Assembly: GCF_001424585.1 (NCBI RefSeq)
Contig: NZ_LMPJ01000001.1
Location: 1,473,923 to 1,537,922, forward strand
Reading direction: 5' to 3'
Source: Chryseobacterium sp. Leaf180
GTDB taxonomy: Bacteria; Bacteroidota; Bacteroidia; Flavobacteriales; Weeksellaceae
DNA length: 64,000 nt
The translations under genes were made by a program, and so were the position numbers. Each line of letters opens with the position of its first letter. The stretch's first letter is position 1. The notes beneath the pieces are model-generated. The model was given only the letters and a program-made list of their open reading frames with translations, was not told the DNA's origin and ran no database searches. This document shows positions 29,160 to 38,624 of the stretch, piece by piece.

Positions 29160-30314
29160 TTAAATCGCAGGATGGCGCAAAAACTCTTTTTCACGGTCAA
29201 ATAAGTACCGGTATGTCGCCAGTTTTCTTGTAACTTCAGTTTCCAGATGTTTTGCCAGACCCAGCATTTTCGGATTAAAGTCGCCGATCCACTGCATTTC
29301 AAAATCCAGAAAATCGGTTTCTACCTGAAAATGTTTGGCGGATTCTACGATGAGATAACCTTCCACGCCTTTATTTTGCCATTCCGGAGCGACACCGAAA
29401 ATCAATCCGACAAATTTTGTGTTGGTTTTTGTTGCCTTATAATAGAGAAATTTCAGTTTGTCCAAAAAACCAAACTTCCCGTTTAAATATTTAAACCATT
29501 GGTTAAGATCCGGAATATTAATCCACATCGCGATCGGTTTATTATTTTCGTATGCAAACCAGGCAATGTGTTCATTTATTACCGGTTTCATGTTGTTAAA
29601 CATCTTTTTCACTTCTTTCAGGCTCATCTGTTTGCCGCCGCCATGGCTTTCCCAGGTTTTGTTGTAAAGCTCAAAAAAATCTTTAGCAAAGTCGTTTATT
29701 TTATTTTTCTTAACAGCTTTTGCAGTGATATGTTCATTTTTAGAATGCTTAGCGTGCATGATATTGAAAATTCTCGAAGTCGGAGCGTGTGCCTTTCTGC
29801 TGAAGCATAACATATCATAATACGTCTGAAAACCATAATTTTCAAATAAATCTTTATAATACGGAAAATTATAATTCATTCCGTACAGTGGCGGCGTAAA
29901 ACCGTCAGTCAAAACGCCCCAGAATTTATCTCTTTCACCAAAATTAATCGGTCCGTCCATCGCTTCCATTCCCAGATTCTTCAGCCAGTTTTTGCAGTGC
30001 TCAAAAATAAAATCAGCAGTTTCCTGATCGTTGATGCAGTCGAAAAAACCGATTCCGCCTGTAGGCTGATCCTGCAGATACATTTTGTGATTAAAAACAG
30101 CGACTTTTCCCACCGTTTCGCCGCTTGCATTTAAAAATAAAAAACGTGCGCAGGTTCCGTTATCAAAAAACTTATTCTGCTGAGGATCAAAAACAAATTC
30201 AATGTCTTTATCTAAAGGCCGAATGTATGCAGAATCTTCTCTGTAAAGTCTGGCCGGAAACTCCAGAAATTCCTTTTTCTGTGAGGCACTCAATACTTCT
30301 TCTGCGTTGATCAT
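29160..30314 (-). CDS. GNAT-fold family protein of unknown substrate
   Basis: 384 residues, no signal peptide. The C-terminal half contains a GNAT-like acetyl-CoA region (FVGLIFGVAPEWQNKGVEGYLIVESAKHF, about 300-330), and the N-terminal half has its own possible acetyltransferase-like fold (GETVGKVAVFNHKMY). The DGPINFGERDKFWG segment is highly conserved-looking. Proteins of this type occur widely in Bacteroidota as hypothetical N-acetyltransferases. It diverges from folE with 99 bp between starts. I could not assign a substrate; an acylation role in lipid or amino-acid metabolism is possible but not supported by sequence. Confidence 0.65.
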   Translation of the reverse strand: MINAEEVLSASQKKEFLEFPARLYREDSAYIRPLDKDIEFVFDPQQNKFFDNGTCARFLFLNASGETVGKVAVFNHKMYLQDQPTGGIGFFDCINDQETADFIFEHCKNWLKNLGMEAMDGPINFGERDKFWGVLTDGFTPPLYGMNYNFPYYKDLFENYGFQTYYDMLCFSRKAHAPTSRIFNIMHAKHSKNEHITAKAVKKNKINDFAKDFFELYNKTWESHGGGKQMSLKEVKKMFNNMKPVINEHIAWFAYENNKPIAMWINIPDLNQWFKYLNGKFGFLDKLKFLYYKATKTNTKFVGLIFGVAPEWQNKGVEGYLIVESAKHFQVETDFLDFEMQWIGDFNPKMLGLAKHLETEVTRKLATYRYLFDREKEFLRHPAI

Positions 30315-30387
30315 AATTTTTCAGACTAATAGATGGAAAAGGTAGTTCAAATTTGAGCTAAAATAAAATATAGAATTTATTTATCCG

Positions 30388-30395
30388 TATTTTTG
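30388..30395 (+). promoter_or_regulatory. -7 box of folE
   Basis: TATTTTTG, an exact TAnnTTTG match whose G is 19 nt before the folE ATG. No -33 element at normal spacing was seen. Confidence 0.55.
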
Positions 30396-30413
30396 TGGTA
30401 AATATTTTTAAAA

Positions 30414-31079
30414 ATGGTAGATTTTACCGACAATGACGACGATATTTTTACAGGGAAAGAGCATACGCCGATTCGCGAAGATGCATTCGTACTTTCACCC
30501 GCAGAAAAAGTAGAAAAAATAACGCAGCTTTTTGGTGAAATCATGCATACTTTGGGAATGGATATGACCGACGATTCGCTGAAAGATTCTCCAAAGCGTG
30601 TTGCGAAAATGTATGTGAATGAAATTTTTGGCGGACTTCTTCCGGAAAACAAACCCGGAATTTCCACCTTTTCAAATAAATATAAATACCGCCAGATGCT
30701 GGTAGAGAAAGACATTACGGTGTATTCTTTCTGTGAACATCATTTTTTACCGATCATCGGAAGGGCACATGTGGCTTATATCTCGAATGGCGAAGTGATC
30801 GGACTTTCAAAAATAAACCGTCTGGTAGATCATTACGCCAAAAGACCACAGGTTCAGGAACGTCTTACGATGCAGATTGTCGATGCCTTGAAGGAAGCGC
30901 TCGGCACAAAAGATGTCGCTTGTATTATTGATGCAAAACATCTTTGCGTAAACTGTCGCGGCATAAAAGACACCGCAAGTTCGACCATAACGGCTGAATT
31001 AAGCGGGATTTTTAGAACCAATCCTATCACCAGACAGGAGTTTCTGCATTATGTGGGAAGCCATGCAAAGCTGGATTAA
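30414..31079 (+). CDS. folE: GTP cyclohydrolase I
   Basis: 221 residues, the usual FolE size. It converts GTP to 7,8-dihydroneopterin triphosphate, the first step of folate (and possibly queuosine) synthesis. Zinc ligands are visible as Cys107 and His110 in FCEHHFLPIIG and Cys178 in KHLCVNCRG; GLSKINRLVDHYAKRPQVQERLT is the typical active-site helix. The first 25 residues are a variable acidic extension. The next gene starts 13 bp downstream and may be co-transcribed. Confidence 0.97.
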   Translation: MVDFTDNDDDIFTGKEHTPIREDAFVLSPAEKVEKITQLFGEIMHTLGMDMTDDSLKDSPKRVAKMYVNEIFGGLLPENKPGISTFSNKYKYRQMLVEKDITVYSFCEHHFLPIIGRAHVAYISNGEVIGLSKINRLVDHYAKRPQVQERLTMQIVDALKEALGTKDVACIIDAKHLCVNCRGIKDTASSTITAELSGIFRTNPITRQEFLHYVGSHAKLD

Positions 31080-31092
31080 TATTTTGTTTCAC

Positions 31093-31500
31093 ATGAAGAA
31101 ACTTCCGAATATGATATTATTAAAATTTGTTTTAACAGGAAGTCTTTTTCTTTTTACTTCATGTGAAAAAAAGGATAATATTCCAGACTGTGAGGAAGCT
31201 TATAAATTAGCAAAATCAGATTTTGATCAGGGAAAATATATCTATTACGAGTATCAGTATTTAAATCAGGACAAATCGGGAAACGAAGCGTTTAAGAATA
31301 CTTTAAAACAGAAAAATATAAAAGTTTTATTTAAAACAAAACATCCTGCATCCTGTATTCCTGATGATTCAAATGAACTTGAAAAAAGTAAAAATTGTTA
31401 TCGTCTGCAAATGAATCTAGGCATAGAATCGAAGTTTGGGCACAAGTTTTTAGACAGTGCGAGAAGTGAGGCGAAGAAATTACACGGGAAATCTAAATGA
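31093..31500 (+). CDS. Hypothetical lipoprotein
   Basis: 135 residues from the ATG at 31093; longer alternatives overlap folE and add no signal sequence. A basic start (MKKLPN) leads into a hydrophobic helix and a lipobox LFTSC, with the acylated cysteine at about residue 26. The mature part is hydrophilic, with two further cysteines at DCEEAY and PASCIPDD and another at NCYRLQ, which could form disulfides in the periplasm. I do not recognise the family. Position after folE suggests co-transcription but gives no clue to function. Confidence 0.7.
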   Translation: MKKLPNMILLKFVLTGSLFLFTSCEKKDNIPDCEEAYKLAKSDFDQGKYIYYEYQYLNQDKSGNEAFKNTLKQKNIKVLFKTKHPASCIPDDSNELEKSKNCYRLQMNLGIESKFGHKFLDSARSEAKKLHGKSK

Positions 31501-31632
31501 TATAATAAGTTCAGGCAATGATAAAATTTAAAAAACAGTCCAGTAAAATTTTTATCGCAACAATTATCTGTTGTTGATTATCAGCACCTGGTCTTTAAAT
31601 TTTAAATCATTAAATCTTTCAATTAAAAATAC

Positions 31633-33099
31633 ATGCAGCTAAAAATATACAACTCGCTTTCCGGCGAAAAAGAAGTTTTCACACCCATTCACGATAAAAA
31701 TGTCGGGATGTATGTCTGCGGACCTACAGTTTACAGCAACGTGCATTTGGGAAATGTACGGACTTTTCTTTCTTTTGATTTTATTTACCGAAGCTTAATG
31801 CATTTGGGTTATAAAGTAAGATATGTAAGAAATATTACCGATGCAGGGCATCTTACCGACGATGGAGACGTGAACAACGACCGTTTCGTAAAGCAGACCC
31901 GTCTTGAAAAACTGGAACCTATGGAAATCGTACAAAAATATACTGTTGATTTTCATAAAGTTCTGGAAATGTTTAATCTTCTTCCACCGAATATTGAACC
32001 TACAGCAACCGGTCACATCGTTGAGCAAATTGAATTGACGGAGAAATTAATTGAGAAAGGTTTTGCCTACGAAAGCAATGGTTCGGTATATTTTGATGTT
32101 TTAGAATACAATAAAAGAGGCTTGAACTACGGCGAGCTTTCTAAACGAAATATCGAAGAACTTTTCGCAAACACCAGAGATCTTGACGGACAAGGCGAAA
32201 AGAAAAATCCGCAGGATTTTGCGCTTTGGAAAAAAGCTTCACCGGCGCACATCATGCGCTGGAACTCGCCTTGGGGTGAAGGTTTCCCGGGTTGGCATCT
32301 CGAGTGTACTGCAATGAGTACCAAATATCTTGGTGATAAATTTGACATTCACGGTGGTGGAATGGATCTTAAATTCCCGCATCACGAATGCGAAATCGCT
32401 CAGGGAAAAGCCTGCAATGAAGTTGAGCCGGTAAATTACTGGATGCACGCGAATATGCTGACGATGAATGCGCAGCGAATGAGTAAATCAACCGGGAATT
32501 ATATTCTTCCGATGCAGCTCGTTTCAGGAGAAAATGATTTCTTTGAAAAGCCGTTTCATCCGTCGATTGTTCGTTTTTCCTTTCTTCAGGCACATTACAG
32601 AAGTGTTTTAGATATTTCCAATGATGCGATGCTGGCCAGCGAAAAAGGGTTTAACCGACTCATGGATGCGGTAAAAATTCTGCAGAATATTCAGTCGGAT
32701 GATCAGAAAAAATCTGTTTTCAGTCTGGAAGACTGGAAAAACAAAGCCTATGCAGCACTTACCGACGACTTCAATTCTCCGGTTTTGATCGCGCACCTTT
32801 TTGAAGCCGTAAAATATATTTTTGCTTTAAATGATGGCAAAGAAACGATCTCAACTGCTGATCTGGAGGATTTAAAATCAACGTTGAATGCTTTGGTTTT
32901 TGATGTTCTCGGGCTGCAAAATGTAGAAGAAAGCAATAATGACAAGCTTGATCAGACATTAAAAGTTTTGATCGAACTCAGAAATCAGGCAAGAAAATCG
33001 AAAAATTTCGAACTTTCAGACCAGATTAGGGACAAACTTCTGGCGGAGGGAATCGAGCTCAAAGATTCCCGCGACGGAACAACTTATGTTTTAAATTAA
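31633..33099 (+). CDS. cysS: Cysteinyl-tRNA synthetase
   Basis: 488 residues, class I synthetase. The zinc/cysteine-binding Cys29 lies in [16 protein letters not shown], which also contains the HIGH-type motif (HLGN, 38-41). Further zinc ligands are in HLECTAMS and [10 protein letters not shown]. The KMSKS-type loop reads RMSKSTGN. The C-terminal anticodon-binding helical region ends with the usual [13 protein letters not shown]. It charges tRNA-Cys with cysteine. A clear terminator follows, so it is probably monocistronic. Confidence 0.98.
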   Translation: MQLKIYNSLSGEKEVFTPIHDKNVGMYVCGPTVYSNVHLGNVRTFLSFDFIYRSLMHLGYKVRYVRNITDAGHLTDDGDVNNDRFVKQTRLEKLEPMEIVQKYTVDFHKVLEMFNLLPPNIEPTATGHIVEQIELTEKLIEKGFAYESNGSVYFDVLEYNKRGLNYGELSKRNIEELFANTRDLDGQGEKKNPQDFALWKKASPAHIMRWNSPWGEGFPGWHLECTAMSTKYLGDKFDIHGGGMDLKFPHHECEIAQGKACNEVEPVNYWMHANMLTMNAQRMSKSTGNYILPMQLVSGENDFFEKPFHPSIVRFSFLQAHYRSVLDISNDAMLASEKGFNRLMDAVKILQNIQSDDQKKSVFSLEDWKNKAYAALTDDFNSPVLIAHLFEAVKYIFALNDGKETISTADLEDLKSTLNALVFDVLGLQNVEESNNDKLDQTLKVLIELRNQARKSKNFELSDQIRDKLLAEGIELKDSRDGTTYVLN

Positions 33100-33104
33100 C
33101 AACC

Positions 33105-33138
33105 AAACGCTCACTTTTCCGGTGAGCGTTTTTTTATT
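33105..33138 (+). terminator. Intrinsic terminator of cysS
   Basis: Perfect 10-bp stem AAACGCTCAC / GTGAGCGTTT followed by a T-run, 5 bp after the cysS stop codon. Confidence 0.92.
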
Positions 33139-33176
33139 TTTATATCAGGCAAAAAAAGGTTATTCTATAGGTTTTC

Positions 33177-33307
33177 AGTTTATCTATATAAATCTTTCAA
33201 GTTATATAGATAAAACGCGGAAGTTATCTAGATAAATCTTCCAAATTATCTAGATAAACTGTTGAAGTTATCCAGATGATTTTTCAAGTTTATTCGTATA
33301 ATTTTTT
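33177..33307 (+). repeat. Array of six 22-bp palindromic units (array 1)
   Basis: Six consecutive units of 22 bp (the fifth is 21): 33177-33198, 33199-33220, 33221-33242, 33243-33264, 33265-33285 and 33286-33307. Each is AAN, a 12-bp core and about 7 variable bases. The core is the perfect palindrome TTATCTAGATAA in units 3 and 4; unit 2 has TTATATAGATAA, unit 1 TTATCTATATAA, unit 5 TTATCCAGATGA, and unit 6 is degraded. The last unit ends in a T-run. The array lies between the cysS terminator and the T9SS-protein gene at 33406. No function known. Confidence 0.85.
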
Positions 33308-33405
33308 TAACGTTGACTTTCATCTTTTAAACACAAATATTTTATTAAAAAAGATCAATAAATGTTTAACTTAGTAAGACTAAAACATTTACAAATAAAA
33401 ATATT

Positions 33406-34569
33406 ATGAAAAAACAATTACTTCCTCTTCTTTTCCTTTTCGCAGCAGTTTCCGCCAATGCACAACAGGATATCTTTGCAATTTCCGGGAAAAATGTTCC
33501 ACGAATTGAGTTCAATGATTTTAAATCTTTAAATAACGACGGATCTTCTGCCACATCAATTTTCGATGTGAATGCTCAGGCAAATGTGAAATCTCAGCAG
33601 AGAAAATCTCCCGTTACCGAAGATAAAAACGCTTACGGAAACGCTCAGGCTATGAATCTTGCAGCTTTGGCTTACGATGCTTCCGGTGATAATCTGGTTT
33701 ATATGCCAATGTTTTCATCAAATATTTATGTTTTAAATCAGAAAACAAAAGAAATCACTTTAGTTGAAAACGAAGCAGCGAGAGTGACGGCTTGCGATAT
33801 CAATTCTCACATCACGAGAATGACGGCCGGCCACGACGGAAATATCTATGTAATAAACAACAGTGGGACGCAGTTTCTGCAGATCAAAAAGCAGAACGGA
33901 CAATATTCTGTAAGCGATCTTGGGATTATTCAGGATGATCCTTCAAACGGGAAAAACTCGTTTACCGCAATGGAGACCGGTTTTGGCGGTGATATGATTG
34001 CTGATGCCGACAATAATTTTTATGTTTTCTCAGGTTCCGGAAATGTATTTAGAGTTTCTCCGAAATTATTGCGTGCAAAATTTATCGGTAAAATAAAAGG
34101 CTTGCCGGAAACGTATTCGGTAAACGGCGCTGCGGTAAACAGTCGCGGAAAAATCGTTGTGGCGAGCGCCAAAGGTGCACCGATGTACGAATTTGATCTG
34201 GTAGATCTTGAAGCTTCGGCTTTAAACAGAGACGAAAATCATCACATTTACGATCTCGCAAGTAAGTATTTTGCGAATGACAGGAAAGCGGTTGCAGCAG
34301 TTTCTGCGAATATTGAAATCTATCCTACAAAAGTTGATGACCGCACAATTACAGTGAATATCAACGATAAAAAAATTAACGGAAATCTGAAACTTTCTGT
34401 TTTTGATGCCGCAGGAAGATCGGTTTCTGCGATGGTTTTACCGGTGAAAAAGGGAAGCCTCCGTCAGCAGATTACGCTTTCAAACGTGGTAGCAGGTGCA
34501 TATCTTGTAACGATCGCGGATGAATCTGGAAACAGTTTGCTTACCAAGAAAATTTTAGTAACAAAATAA
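33406..34569 (+). CDS. Secreted beta-propeller-like protein with T9SS type A sorting domain
   Basis: 387 residues. Signal peptide (1-20, ending SANAQQ), a central region of repeated beta strands with propeller-like phrases (LAALAYDASGDNLVYMP, RMTAGHDGNIYVINN, MIADADNNFYVFSG), and a C-terminal sorting domain of about 75 residues beginning IEIYPTKVDDRTI and ending LTKKILVTK. It is therefore a type IX secretion cargo. Ligand or enzyme activity is not evident. The 22-bp array 1 ends 99 bp before the start codon and may influence its expression. A hairpin with T-run follows the gene. Confidence 0.85.
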   Translation: MKKQLLPLLFLFAAVSANAQQDIFAISGKNVPRIEFNDFKSLNNDGSSATSIFDVNAQANVKSQQRKSPVTEDKNAYGNAQAMNLAALAYDASGDNLVYMPMFSSNIYVLNQKTKEITLVENEAARVTACDINSHITRMTAGHDGNIYVINNSGTQFLQIKKQNGQYSVSDLGIIQDDPSNGKNSFTAMETGFGGDMIADADNNFYVFSGSGNVFRVSPKLLRAKFIGKIKGLPETYSVNGAAVNSRGKIVVASAKGAPMYEFDLVDLEASALNRDENHHIYDLASKYFANDRKAVAAVSANIEIYPTKVDDRTITVNINDKKINGNLKLSVFDAAGRSVSAMVLPVKKGSLRQQITLSNVVAGAYLVTIADESGNSLLTKKILVTK

Positions 34570-34587
34570 ACTGTGAATATCATTATT

Positions 34588-34623
34588 AAAAGGCCTTTAT
34601 TCCCCGGAATTAAGGCTTTTTTT
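34588..34623 (+). terminator. Intrinsic terminator of the T9SS cargo gene
   Basis: Long imperfect stem AAAAGGCCTT...AAGGCTTTT with an inner ATTCC/GGAAT helix and one internal mismatch, running into a T-run 19 bp after the stop. Confidence 0.8.
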
Positions 34624-34692
34624 AATGATGATTTGAATGCCCGCAATTCTGATTTTTAAATTTTTAACCGTATTTTTAGGCAAAATAAAAAG

Positions 34693-37344
34693 ATGAGATT
34701 ATATTTCAAAATAGAATATAAAACAAATCCGGGTGAGCAGTTGGAATTGGTGGTCACCGAGACCGGAAATTCTCCGCGGGTGCACCCAATGTTTTACACG
34801 GCAAACGGCGTGTGGATTTGCGAAATTGATTATTTTTCCAAAAGCATTTCTTACACTTACAGGCTTTCAGATTCAAAGAAAAACTGCATCCGCAGCGAAT
34901 TTTCGCCGCATCATCTTACGTTCCCGCACAATTATAAAGAGTTTTTGATTTTCGATCAGTGGAACAATAAAAACTTTCCCGAAAATTATCTTCAGAATAA
35001 AATTCTTGAGCAGAGAATAAGTAGAGAAAATCTTACAAAACTTTCTGTTCTTAAAAAACATACGTATCTCTTCAGAATTGAAGCACCGGTTTACAATCCC
35101 GACTGGCAGATCGTAATTTGCGGAAATGTAGATTCGCTCGGCGATTGGAATGCTGAAAAAGCGGTTCCGATGCAGCAGACCGATTTCGGCGTTTGGGAAA
35201 CTTCGGTGAATATTCAGGAAAATAAGGAAATTCATTATAAATACGCGATCTACGACCGTAAAGCAGATATGGTTACCGATTTTGAAACAGGAATTCACCG
35301 CATTGCTTTACCGAATACGAACCGCGAAGTTCTGCAGATTCAGGCAGATCATTATTTTAAATTTAAAGCGTATCAAATGTACCACGATGCCGGCGTTGCA
35401 GTTCCTGTTTTTTCGCTGCGTACGGAAGACGGTTTTGGCGTCGGTGAATTTCAGGATTTAAAAAAACTAGCAGACTGGGCGCACAGAACGTCGCTTGGGA
35501 TGATTCAGGTTTTGCCGATAAATGACACAACGGCGCACCATTCTTGGATGGATTCTTATCCGTATTCTGCAGTTTCTGTTTACGCGCTGCATCCGCAATA
35601 TCTGTCTTTAGAAAAACTCGGTTTTGGTTTATCGGATGCAATGAAAGCCGATTATGATAAGGAAAAAATAAAGCTCAACGAAAATCAGTTTATCGATTAT
35701 GAGAAAGTGATGTCGGGGAAATGGAAATATTTAAAACAGATATTTTCCGCTTCAAAAAATAAAATTTACAGAGACCGGCATTTTAAAAAATTCATCAAAG
35801 AACAGGAAAGTTGGCTTCTGCCATACACCGCTTTTTGTGTTTTGAGGGACAAATATAAAACTCCCGATTTCAGTAAATGGAAAACACATAAAAAATATAT
35901 TGCCGGAAAAGTTTTACCGTTTTTTAATAGTGAAAATAAAGAGTACGACGCAGCAATGCTTCATGCGTGGGTTCAGTTTGAGCTGCACAATCAGCTTTGT
36001 GATGCAGTAAATTATACTCACAGTTTGGGAATTTCGCTTAAAGGAGATTTGCCGATCGGAATTTACCGTTTTTCGGTCGAAGCCTGGACAGAGCCTGAGC
36101 TTTTCGGCATAGATTTTCAGGCTGGCGCACCGCCGGATCAGTTTACAGAACTCGGTCAAAACTGGGGTTTCCCGACGTACAATTGGGATGCGATGAAGAA
36201 AGACGGCTACCAGTGGTGGAAAAACAGATTCAAAGCGCTTGAGCAGTATTTTGATGCATTGAGAATTGATCATATTCTAGGGTTTTTCAGGATTTGGCGG
36301 ATGCCGGTTTCTGCAACACAAGGAATTTTGGGATATTTTTATCCGGCGATTCCGGTGGTGGAGCAGGAATTTAAAGCGAGACATATTCCGTTTGATTTTG
36401 ACCGTTACTGCCTACCTTTCATTAATGATGAAATTCTGCAGAGATTTTTCGGTGAAGAAGCCAATCGCGCCAAAGAATTTTTAGTTCCAAACGAAAATGG
36501 AACTTATTATCTAAAAGAAGAATTTGATTCTCAAAGAAAAATTACCGATCATTTTGAAGGTTATGATTTTGGAAATTTTGAGGAAAAAATGGTCGAACTG
36601 TGCGCAAATGTTCTTTTCCTTACCGAAATTAAATCCGGTGAAACCGTTTATCATCCGCGTTTCAATTTCTTCAAAACAGAATCTTACCAACACCTTTCAG
36701 ACTGGGAAAAGAAAGCACTGTACGATCTTTATCAGGATTATTTCTACAGCCGACAGGATTTTCTGTGGAAGGAAAGTGCGATGGAAAAACTTCCTCCAAT
36801 ATTGAGCGCCACCGATATGTTAATTTGTGGTGAAGATCTTGGGCTGGTGCCGAAATGCGTTCATGAAGTGATGGATGATCTGGCGATAATTGCATTAAAA
36901 GTGCAGCGAATGCCTTCCGAAAATATTCCTTTTTATGATCCTAAAAAGGCGGGTTATCTCAATGTAGTAACGGCTTCGTCGCACGACAGTTCGACGCTTC
37001 GGCAGTGGTGGAAGGAAGATCGGGAACTTTCGCAGAAATACTATAATCAACAGCTTATGCAAAATGGAAGAGCACCTGAAGAACTAGAGCCCTGGCTTGC
37101 AGAGATGATTATGAAACAGCATCTGTATAATAATGCTATGCTGGCGATTTTCCCAATACAGGAATTTTTTGCCACCGATAGGAGTTTGACAAATCCGGAT
37201 ATAGATTCTGAACGTATTAATGATCCTTCAAAATTTCCGCATTTCTGGAAATACAGAATGCACCTGAATGTCGAAGAACTTATCGAAAACGCCCCGTTTA
37301 ATGAAAAAATCGCAAACTGGATTGAGGACAGCGGACGCGCTTAA
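34693..37344 (+). CDS. malQ: 4-alpha-glucanotransferase with two starch-binding domains
   Basis: 883 residues, much longer than E. coli MalQ because of two N-terminal CBM20-like starch-binding domains (about 1-95 and 115-215, the second with CGNVDSLGDWNAEKAVPM) and insertions within the GH77 barrel, the arrangement of plant DPE2-type enzymes. The GH77 core has VPVFSLRTEDGFGVGEF, the nucleophile in ALRIDHILGFFR, the acid/base in CGEDLGLVPKCV and the transition-state Asp in SSHDSSTLRQWW. It transfers maltosyl or glucosyl units between alpha-1,4-glucans. No signal peptide, so cytoplasmic. Single-gene unit with its own terminator. Confidence 0.94.
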   Translation: MRLYFKIEYKTNPGEQLELVVTETGNSPRVHPMFYTANGVWICEIDYFSKSISYTYRLSDSKKNCIRSEFSPHHLTFPHNYKEFLIFDQWNNKNFPENYLQNKILEQRISRENLTKLSVLKKHTYLFRIEAPVYNPDWQIVICGNVDSLGDWNAEKAVPMQQTDFGVWETSVNIQENKEIHYKYAIYDRKADMVTDFETGIHRIALPNTNREVLQIQADHYFKFKAYQMYHDAGVAVPVFSLRTEDGFGVGEFQDLKKLADWAHRTSLGMIQVLPINDTTAHHSWMDSYPYSAVSVYALHPQYLSLEKLGFGLSDAMKADYDKEKIKLNENQFIDYEKVMSGKWKYLKQIFSASKNKIYRDRHFKKFIKEQESWLLPYTAFCVLRDKYKTPDFSKWKTHKKYIAGKVLPFFNSENKEYDAAMLHAWVQFELHNQLCDAVNYTHSLGISLKGDLPIGIYRFSVEAWTEPELFGIDFQAGAPPDQFTELGQNWGFPTYNWDAMKKDGYQWWKNRFKALEQYFDALRIDHILGFFRIWRMPVSATQGILGYFYPAIPVVEQEFKARHIPFDFDRYCLPFINDEILQRFFGEEANRAKEFLVPNENGTYYLKEEFDSQRKITDHFEGYDFGNFEEKMVELCANVLFLTEIKSGETVYHPRFNFFKTESYQHLSDWEKKALYDLYQDYFYSRQDFLWKESAMEKLPPILSATDMLICGEDLGLVPKCVHEVMDDLAIIALKVQRMPSENIPFYDPKKAGYLNVVTASSHDSSTLRQWWKEDRELSQKYYNQQLMQNGRAPEELEPWLAEMIMKQHLYNNAMLAIFPIQEFFATDRSLTNPDIDSERINDPSKFPHFWKYRMHLNVEELIENAPFNEKIANWIEDSGRA

Positions 37345-37385
37345 AAAATATTTGATTTGATAATCAACGTTTTAAAAATATTTGT

Positions 37386-37422
37386 AAAAGAAGTTAAGCC
37401 AGCGGTTTAACTTCTTTTTTTT
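37386..37422 (+). terminator. Intrinsic terminator of malQ
   Basis: Perfect 12-bp stem AAAAGAAGTTAA / TTAACTTCTTTT with a 9-nt loop, followed by a T-run. Confidence 0.88.
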
Positions 37423-37483
37423 GTTTACATCAAAAAGTCAGAATTAAGAAGTTGATTATTAACTTTTAAACAGAAAAATTATA

Positions 37484-38443
37484 ATGAAAAAAATATTTTT
37501 GGGATTTGCTCTGACAGTAGCGACTTTGTCGTTTGCGCAGCAATATCCGCAAGGCAACTGGGGAAATAGCGGTGACAGTAGCGTCTATTACGGAGATCAG
37601 GACGATGATTATTATTTCCCGGATGATTATTATTACGATTACCCGCAAGATTATTATCCGCAGGATTATTACCAGAGTTATTACAATGACTACCGCAACA
37701 GCATCGTGAATGTAAACTGGAATTCTTTTTTCCGCCAAAACAGATTGCAGCGTTGGCAGGTAGAGCAGATTTTATATCTGAATAATCTGTACTCAAGTTT
37801 TTCTGCCTGGAATAATTTCTACCGTTACAACCCGGATCGCTGGTACTATGACCGTTTTTATGCAATGGAAAGGATTTTGGGTCCGAGAGTTTTTGTGGTT
37901 TATCAAAACAATTATTTTAACGGAAGACCGCCGATTACGTACTTCCAGAATTACAGAAGATCGTATTACAGTCCGCGTTTTCGTGTGACGCCGAGATACC
38001 GGAATGTAAATGTAAACGTGTATAGAGTGGATCGTGTAAGTTTTAGAAACGACAATCCTACTTTAAATGTAGTGCGCGGACAAGGTTTTAGAAACGGAAA
38101 TGGAAGTACACAAAATGGTGGTGGTTTCAGAGAACCAAATCAAAACCCAAGGTCTAATGGCGGATTCAGAAATGGAAATGGAAACGGTTTAAGGGAAGAT
38201 TCGAATTCTGGAGTAAGAGGAAACAGTGGTGGATTTAGAAATAATAACATCCGGTCTCAGAATGATATCCGACCTGAAGTTTCACCGAGACCGGAAGCGG
38301 GCGGTACGAGAAGTGGGGGTTTCAGATCTGAACCGCGAACGGAAAGTGCGCCCGTACCTAAACAAGCGCCTGCTCCAAGAGAAAACAGTGGTGGTGGCGA
38401 AAGAAACGGCGGAGGATTCCGCAGTGGATTTACGAGAAGTTAG
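37484..38443 (+). CDS. Secreted low-complexity Tyr/Asp- and Gly/Arg-rich protein
   Basis: 319 residues. Signal peptide (1-18, ending SFAQQ). The first mature part (20-75) is extremely rich in Tyr and Asp (DDDYYFPDDYYYDYPQDYY). A folded-looking middle follows (75-165) with NWNSFFRQNRLQRWQVEQILYLNNLY, and then a long disordered tail built on GGFR(N/S)GN-like phrases and Pro/Arg. Such proteins occur in Flavobacteriia as exported hypothetical proteins; no catalytic motif or sorting domain is seen. The tail could bind polyanions or nucleic acid, but that is a guess. It lies between two intrinsic terminators, so it is monocistronic. Confidence 0.8.
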   Translation: MKKIFLGFALTVATLSFAQQYPQGNWGNSGDSSVYYGDQDDDYYFPDDYYYDYPQDYYPQDYYQSYYNDYRNSIVNVNWNSFFRQNRLQRWQVEQILYLNNLYSSFSAWNNFYRYNPDRWYYDRFYAMERILGPRVFVVYQNNYFNGRPPITYFQNYRRSYYSPRFRVTPRYRNVNVNVYRVDRVSFRNDNPTLNVVRGQGFRNGNGSTQNGGGFREPNQNPRSNGGFRNGNGNGLREDSNSGVRGNSGGFRNNNIRSQNDIRPEVSPRPEAGGTRSGGFRSEPRTESAPVPKQAPAPRENSGGGERNGGGFRSGFTRS

Positions 38444-38472
38444 TTTTCATATATATATATTTGAGTGGTGTG

Positions 38473-38508
38473 AGAGATCAGATGTTTTATTATCTGATCT
38501 CTTTTTTA
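38473..38508 (+). terminator. Intrinsic terminator of the Tyr-rich protein gene
   Basis: Perfect 11-bp stem AGAGATCAGAT / ATCTGATCTCT with an 8-nt loop, followed by six T. Confidence 0.9.
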
Positions 38509-38624
38509 TTTACCTCAAATGGTAAAAAATAATAATTAAAATTTAACATTATTTGTGAATTTTAAATTTAACTAAGCTAAGAATCAGACATCAAAAAGAT
38601 ATAACAAACAATATATTTAACGTA

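Noticed and set aside
31501..31632. Gap before cysS as an RNA gene
   Set aside because: Only a weak AACAA/TTGTT hairpin is visible; nothing supports a structured RNA.
33177..33307. Reading the 22-bp arrays as CRISPR
   Set aside because: Only about 10 bp separate the palindromic cores, the period is 22 bp, and there are no cas genes in the window.
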